Below are positions 14,011 through 17,428 of a stretch of 17,428 bases of DNA, piece by piece (the stretch's first letter is position 1; the number at the start of each line of letters is the position of its first letter). The DNA comes from Collinsella sp. (lineage in GTDB: Bacteria > Actinomycetota > Coriobacteriia > Coriobacteriales > Coriobacteriaceae): NCBI GenBank assembly GCA_019419485.1, contig DXZV01000020.1, forward strand, positions 1-17,428, given 5' to 3'. Position numbers and translations under genes: made by a program. The notes under the pieces are model-generated. The model was not told where the DNA came from, did no database searches, and saw only the letters and a list, made by a program, of their open reading frames with translations.

Positions 14011-14924
14011 AGCGGACAGACGAGGGTTTTTGCCATATCGCACAGACGCTTTGACAGGGCGGGGTCATCCAAGATGCGGATGGCTCCGCCCGCTGCGATT
14101 ATCTGGCTCAGCAGCCAACGCTCGGAGCCGTAATGTACGGTTACCGTTGCCATGTCTGTCCCGCTGCGCTTGATTAGGGTGATGCCGGCCCAGTCCAGAT
14201 GCTCCGCCATATCGAATGGCATCAAGAGCTTTGCGCTGCGCTGCGTCCGGGCAAGGGAATCGTGGAGGGATGCGACGTCCGGTGCGTGAGGCACGACGGA
14301 GTCTTCCGTTAAGGCGAGTCCCTCGATTTTATCCATGCGATAGGTGCGCTGCTCATCGACTGCGATGTCCCAGGCAATCAGGTATGTTTGGTCGCCGTTT
14401 GCCGTAATGCGCAAGGGGTCGACCAGACGCTCGCGTGGCCGTGCATCGTCCATCGAGCGATACGAGATACGGCAGCGAACGCCGTCCTGAATGGCGCAGC
14501 TCAGCTGCTGCCAGTGCGACCCGTGGTTGACGGTGTCAAAGACGCGCTGGTTATAGCCGAGCTCTTCGGGTAGAAGAGCAAATCGAATCCGAGCCGCCGT
14601 CTGCGGCTCGATCCCCAACGATTCAAGCTCGTGGTTGAGCACGGCGCCCTCGGCGGCACTCAGGCGCAGCGGTAGCACACGACCGGCGTCACCGGTGAGG
14701 ACCACACGCTCGCCGTGGCATTCGCAGATGATGCGCGCGCCCGATTCTCGGTCCGCGAGCGTCGAGACGATCTCGAGAATCTCGTCGAGCGACGCCCCCG
14801 TGATGTCAAAGCGACTGCAAATCTCGTTTCGAGTCATGCCGTTCTCGCCGGCGGCGTAGAGGGCCTCCATGATGTCGATGGCGCGCGAGAGCCTCTGCTC
14901 GCTGGTGAGTTTACGCACGGGCAT
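14007..14924 (-). CDS. pafC: WYL-domain transcriptional regulator, PafC-like
   Basis: The 305-residue protein has an N-terminal helix-turn-helix region (about 8-60, TRNEICSRFDITGASLDEIL) and a WYL domain (about 140-205) with YLIAWD and RTYRMDKI, followed by the WCX-like C-terminal part. It is the second gene of a leftward pair and its start overlaps the first by 14 bases. The pair matches the layout of PafB and PafC, which act together in mycobacteria as the LexA-independent activator of DNA-damage genes. The symbol rests on this layout and is less sure than the family. It ends tail to tail with the DinG-type gene, overlapping by four bases. Confidence 0.75.
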   Translation of the reverse strand: MPVRKLTSEQRLSRAIDIMEALYAAGENGMTRNEICSRFDITGASLDEILEIVSTLADRESGARIICECHGERVVLTGDAGRVLPLRLSAAEGAVLNHELESLGIEPQTAARIRFALLPEELGYNQRVFDTVNHGSHWQQLSCAIQDGVRCRISYRSMDDARPRERLVDPLRITANGDQTYLIAWDIAVDEQRTYRMDKIEGLALTEDSVVPHAPDVASLHDSLARTQRSAKLLMPFDMAEHLDWAGITLIKRSGTDMATVTVHYGSERWLLSQIIAAGGAIRILDDPALSKRLCDMAKTLVCPL

Positions 14925-15933
14925 GCTCGTGCACCGTCCTTTCGATGAGGTGGTTCCACGCCTGTTTGAGCGATTTGGGGGCCATGGGCCTCATGCCGTC
15001 CATGGCGTGGGTCATGCAAAATGAAGCGGCGGCTTCAAGGTCGCGCACGTCAACGGTCCAGATCCATCCCGCATCGGTGTGTGCGAGCTTACCTCGCCCG
15101 CGCGTGAGACCGTTGATCATATCGATCTGCGTCTGAGGGGCGAATGAGAACGTAGCTGCAACGGGCGGTCGGTCGGCAAAATCGAATTCAAAGAACAGGT
15201 AGTCGTTGAGGTTGAAGTCCGCAGGGATGGTGTAGGCCTTCGAAGGACGCCAAGCGCGAACGATACGGTCGCAGCGGAATGTCCTGATGTCGTCGGCGGC
15301 ATTGTCGAGGCCGCAGAAGTACGCCACGCCCTCGCGCTCGAACATGCCGCAGACGCAGACGGTACGCTCTTTTTGCTCACCGCGTCCGTTCTGATATAAA
15401 AATCGCAGCGCGCATCGCTCGGCAAAGGCGCTCCAAACCGCATCGACGGTGGGAGAGCGGCTGATCGTCGCCTCGTCCGCCGTCGTCCTGCCGGTGAGGT
15501 AGGCAATCTTGGAGCGAATATCGGCAAGCGGTGCGGCAAAGGTGGAAGAGCCGCTTGCAAGCGTTTGGTCGATGGCGTTGAGTAGGATGTCGGCGTCGTC
15601 TGCGGTGATGAGGCCACCTGCTGCAAACGTGTGCTCGCGGTCGATTGTCCACGAGCTTTCCTCGGTCTCCTGCGCGCCGGCAGGGCGAACCTCCTTGATT
15701 AGGATGCCGCGTTCGAGCAGTTTGTCACGATCGCGCCGAAACTTGCGCTTATCAGAGTCGATGTTGCCCGAGCCATATCCCAGGTCAGAATCCAAGACGA
15801 TCTGCTCGGTCGTCAGCGGTTCGGGGGAGCTGTTGAGCACAAAGAAAAGATTGAGGATGCGCTGAGCCGTTTTATCGAAACTGGGCTCCGAATTTTCCTT
15901 TTTAATTGTCGCGGTCGCGTCGCTTGCCGTCAT
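14911..15933 (-). CDS. pafB: WYL-domain transcriptional regulator, PafB-like
   Basis: The 340-residue protein has a DeoR/WYL-type winged helix near the N terminus (about 22-80, with IDSDKRKFRRDRDKLLERG typical of these domains), a linker, and a WYL domain (about 165-230) containing AYFCGLD and RTFRCDRI. WYL domains are thought to sense single-stranded nucleic acid; in mycobacterial PafBC this switches on the damage response. The ATG at 15933 follows GAGGA by six bases. It is first in a two-gene operon with the PafC-like gene. No proteasome-accessory genes (pafA, prc) lie next to it here, unlike in mycobacteria. Confidence 0.75.
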   Translation of the reverse strand: MTASDATATIKKENSEPSFDKTAQRILNLFFVLNSSPEPLTTEQIVLDSDLGYGSGNIDSDKRKFRRDRDKLLERGILIKEVRPAGAQETEESSWTIDREHTFAAGGLITADDADILLNAIDQTLASGSSTFAAPLADIRSKIAYLTGRTTADEATISRSPTVDAVWSAFAERCALRFLYQNGRGEQKERTVCVCGMFEREGVAYFCGLDNAADDIRTFRCDRIVRAWRPSKAYTIPADFNLNDYLFFEFDFADRPPVAATFSFAPQTQIDMINGLTRGRGKLAHTDAGWIWTVDVRDLEAAASFCMTHAMDGMRPMAPKSLKQAWNHLIERTVHEHARA

Positions 15934-16131
15934 AGAGTCCTCGCATGAGAAGGTGGTTTGCTGCCATGATTTTAGTCCGATATGGAGATTAGGCTATATC
16001 CTTGTCCGCTCGGGGCGTTAAGATGGCCCGAATTCGGTCGTTTGCGCTCGCTCGGGGTATACTTTCGACTATATACGGTTCTAATGTGCATGCATTGGGC
16101 CTATTTGTCGGATTATGGATGTGGAGCGCAC
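15934..16131. promoter_or_regulatory. Divergent intergenic region between pafB-like and M28-like genes
   Basis: This 198-base gap must hold promoters for both directions. TATACT (16058-16063) and TATATA (16070-16075) are -10-like for the rightward gene and TAAAAT on the minus strand (15969-15974) is -10-like for the leftward one, but none has a convincing -35. I found no clear SOS box or PafBC site by eye. Confidence 0.35.
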
Positions 16132-17428
16132 ATGGCGAACACCCAGAACTATATTAACCACCTGCTGCAGAACACCGGCATTACGCCGGCATGCAGCGAA
16201 GAAGAGCGCTTGGCTGCCGAGGATATCGCTCAGATCTTCTGCAACCACGGCTTTGATCCCGAGGTTCAGGAGTTCAATGCCCCGGCGCCCAGTAGGTTGG
16301 CATTTGCCGTTACCGGTATTCTTGCGTTTGCCGGCGCCCTACTGATGGGCATCGGCGGCGGCATCGGCTTGGTCGGCACCTTGCTGGCCATTGCCGGCGC
16401 CGTTCTTTACGTGCTCGAACGCACGGGCCACCCCGTGGTTTCGCGCCTGGGCAAGACGGGCGTGAGCCAAAATGTCATCGCCTACCACAAGGCCTCGGGC
16501 CCGCTCGCGTCTCCGCGCAACCGCCCGGTGGTCGTTGTCGCACACTACGACTCTCCCCGTGCTGAGCTGCTCGCCCGCGAGCCCTATGCTTCTTATCGTG
16601 CGCTCATCGCCAAGCTGTTGCCCGTTGCCACGGTTGCCCCTGCTGCCGTTGCCATCTTGCGTATCCTGCCGCTCCCCGGCGCGCTCAAGGTTCTGCTGTG
16701 GATTGTCGCGATCCTCGCTTCCCTCGTTGCGCTCGCCAACGCGGCAAACATCATTTCTAACCGTTTTGTGCTTCCCTATACGTCCGGCGCAGTGTGCAAC
16801 AAGTCTTCTGTCGCCGCTATGCTCGGCGTTATGGACAACGTTGCTCCCTTCCAGGGCGAAAACGAGTTTCCCGACGATGTTCCGTTCGATACCTTTTTTG
16901 GGGAGCAGAAGCGTCGTGCCGAGGAAATGGCGCGCGCAGCGGCGGAGTATGCCGCGGCCCAACAGCAAAACGACTACGGCAACACCATCGAGTATGAAGA
17001 GCCTACCTACGCCGAGGACGAGTTCGGCCAGCCGATTGCTTCCGACGCTCAGACCGAGCCCGAACAGGGCGAGGCTTTCGACGAGCAGATCGAGGGCTTT
17101 GAGGGTGCGTCTGCCGACGAGACGCTGATTGGCGCCATCGTGCCCGAGGATCAGAATCAGGCTGTCCAGGCCGAAGAGTTCAATGACGAGGTTCCCGCTG
17201 CCGAGCCGGCGGAGGAGCCTGTCGCGGCCGAGCCCGAGCCCAAGCTCTATCGCAATGCCGCCGGCAACATCCGCTTTGGTTCGGATGCCATCCGTGCGCT
17301 CGGAATGCTTCCCGAGTCCTGCACGCTCGATTACGAGGAAGGCGAGGAGCCGACGTTTGAGCCCGAGCCTGCCCCCGTCGTGACTGCACCTGCGCCCGTT
17401 GTCGCCGTGGATGATGAGTCTGCCGCGG
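16132..17428 (+). CDS. Membrane-anchored M28-peptidase-like protein (partial, 3' end outside the window)
   Basis: The reading frame from ATG 16132, after GGAG at six bases, stays open for 432 codons to the window edge. Residues about 57-95 form one or two membrane segments and about 160-206 two more. Between them lies SQNVIAYHK and the strand VVVVAHYDS (H138, D140), typical of the zinc-binding start of M28 aminopeptidases. The next metal motif, normally G-A-N-D-N-x-S-G-V, reads SGAVCNKSSVAAML (218-231), with Cys222 where the metal-bridging Asp is expected. A long acidic, Glu/Pro/Ala-rich segment (about 260-410) follows, then SDAIRALGMLP. The rest, including further metal ligands, is not visible, so activity cannot be judged. 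M28 kinship is likely; the substrate is unknown. Confidence 0.7.
   Translation, partial: MANTQNYINHLLQNTGITPACSEEERLAAEDIAQIFCNHGFDPEVQEFNAPAPSRLAFAVTGILAFAGALLMGIGGGIGLVGTLLAIAGAVLYVLERTGHPVVSRLGKTGVSQNVIAYHKASGPLASPRNRPVVVVAHYDSPRAELLAREPYASYRALIAKLLPVATVAPAAVAILRILPLPGALKVLLWIVAILASLVALANAANIISNRFVLPYTSGAVCNKSSVAAMLGVMDNVAPFQGENEFPDDVPFDTFFGEQKRRAEEMARAAAEYAAAQQQNDYGNTIEYEEPTYAEDEFGQPIASDAQTEPEQGEAFDEQIEGFEGASADETLIGAIVPEDQNQAVQAEEFNDEVPAAEPAEEPVAAEPEPKLYRNAAGNIRFGSDAIRALGMLPESCTLDYEEGEEPTFEPEPAPVVTAPAPVVAVDDESAA

Noticed and set aside
16339..16968. Minus-strand frame of 209 codons and overlapping plus-strand frames near the right edge
   Set aside because: The frame starting at 16132 has a ribosome site, membrane segments and M28 motifs and runs to the window edge; the others are its shadows.

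Overview
The window is the chromosomal replication-origin neighbourhood of a fairly GC-rich bacterium, most likely a coriobacterium of the Collinsella/Olsenella type (Actinomycetota). That placement is inferred from several things together: the gene order dnaN-dnaA-ATPase / rpmH-rnpA-yidD-yidC-jag-rsmG-parA-parB, a divergent DnaA, a two-gene WYL regulator pair of the PafB/PafC kind, and actinobacterial features in a non-Streptomyces-like gene set. No similarity search was run.

Layout. Bases 1-122 hold the start of dnaN (minus strand). Bases 123-360 are a compact origin-like spacer with an AT-rich stretch, a run of five DnaA-trio triplets and several non-canonical DnaA boxes. dnaA (361-2067) and an uncharacterised GHKL-type ATPase with a Gln-rich linker and a C-terminal winged helix (2083-3435) form a leftward operon. 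Bases 3436-3780 are a divergent spacer with a second cluster of the same unusual DnaA boxes and the rpmH promoter. Going right, rpmH, rnpA, yidD, yidC and jag form the ribosome/RNase P/membrane-insertion operon, ended by a terminator at 5930-5959. rsmG, three exact parS sites, parA, parB and a small membrane-protein gene follow, ended by a terminator at 8850-8890. rlmN lies on the minus strand with its own hairpin, divergent from ddl and an exonuclease-helicase gene of the DinG family. The latter overlaps, tail to tail, a minus-strand pair of WYL regulators (pafB/pafC-like). The window ends inside a membrane-anchored M28-peptidase-like gene.

How the parts fit. Genes left of about 3.4 kb point left and most genes to the right point right, as expected for leading-strand genes on either side of an origin. 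DnaA, its boxes, the trio/unwinding region and the clamp gene make up the initiation module. ParA, ParB and parS segregate the newly copied origin. DinG and the PafBC-like pair suggest a DNA-damage module nearby.

The most interesting points are the unknown ATPase-winged-helix protein co-transcribed with dnaA, the non-canonical DnaA-box family (13-mer AGTTTTCAACAGG) on both sides of dnaA, a well-formed DnaA-trio element, a duplicated 12-bp palindrome TTAGGTACCTAA, extra degenerate parS-like sites, and an M28-like protein in which a metal-ligand Asp appears to be Cys.
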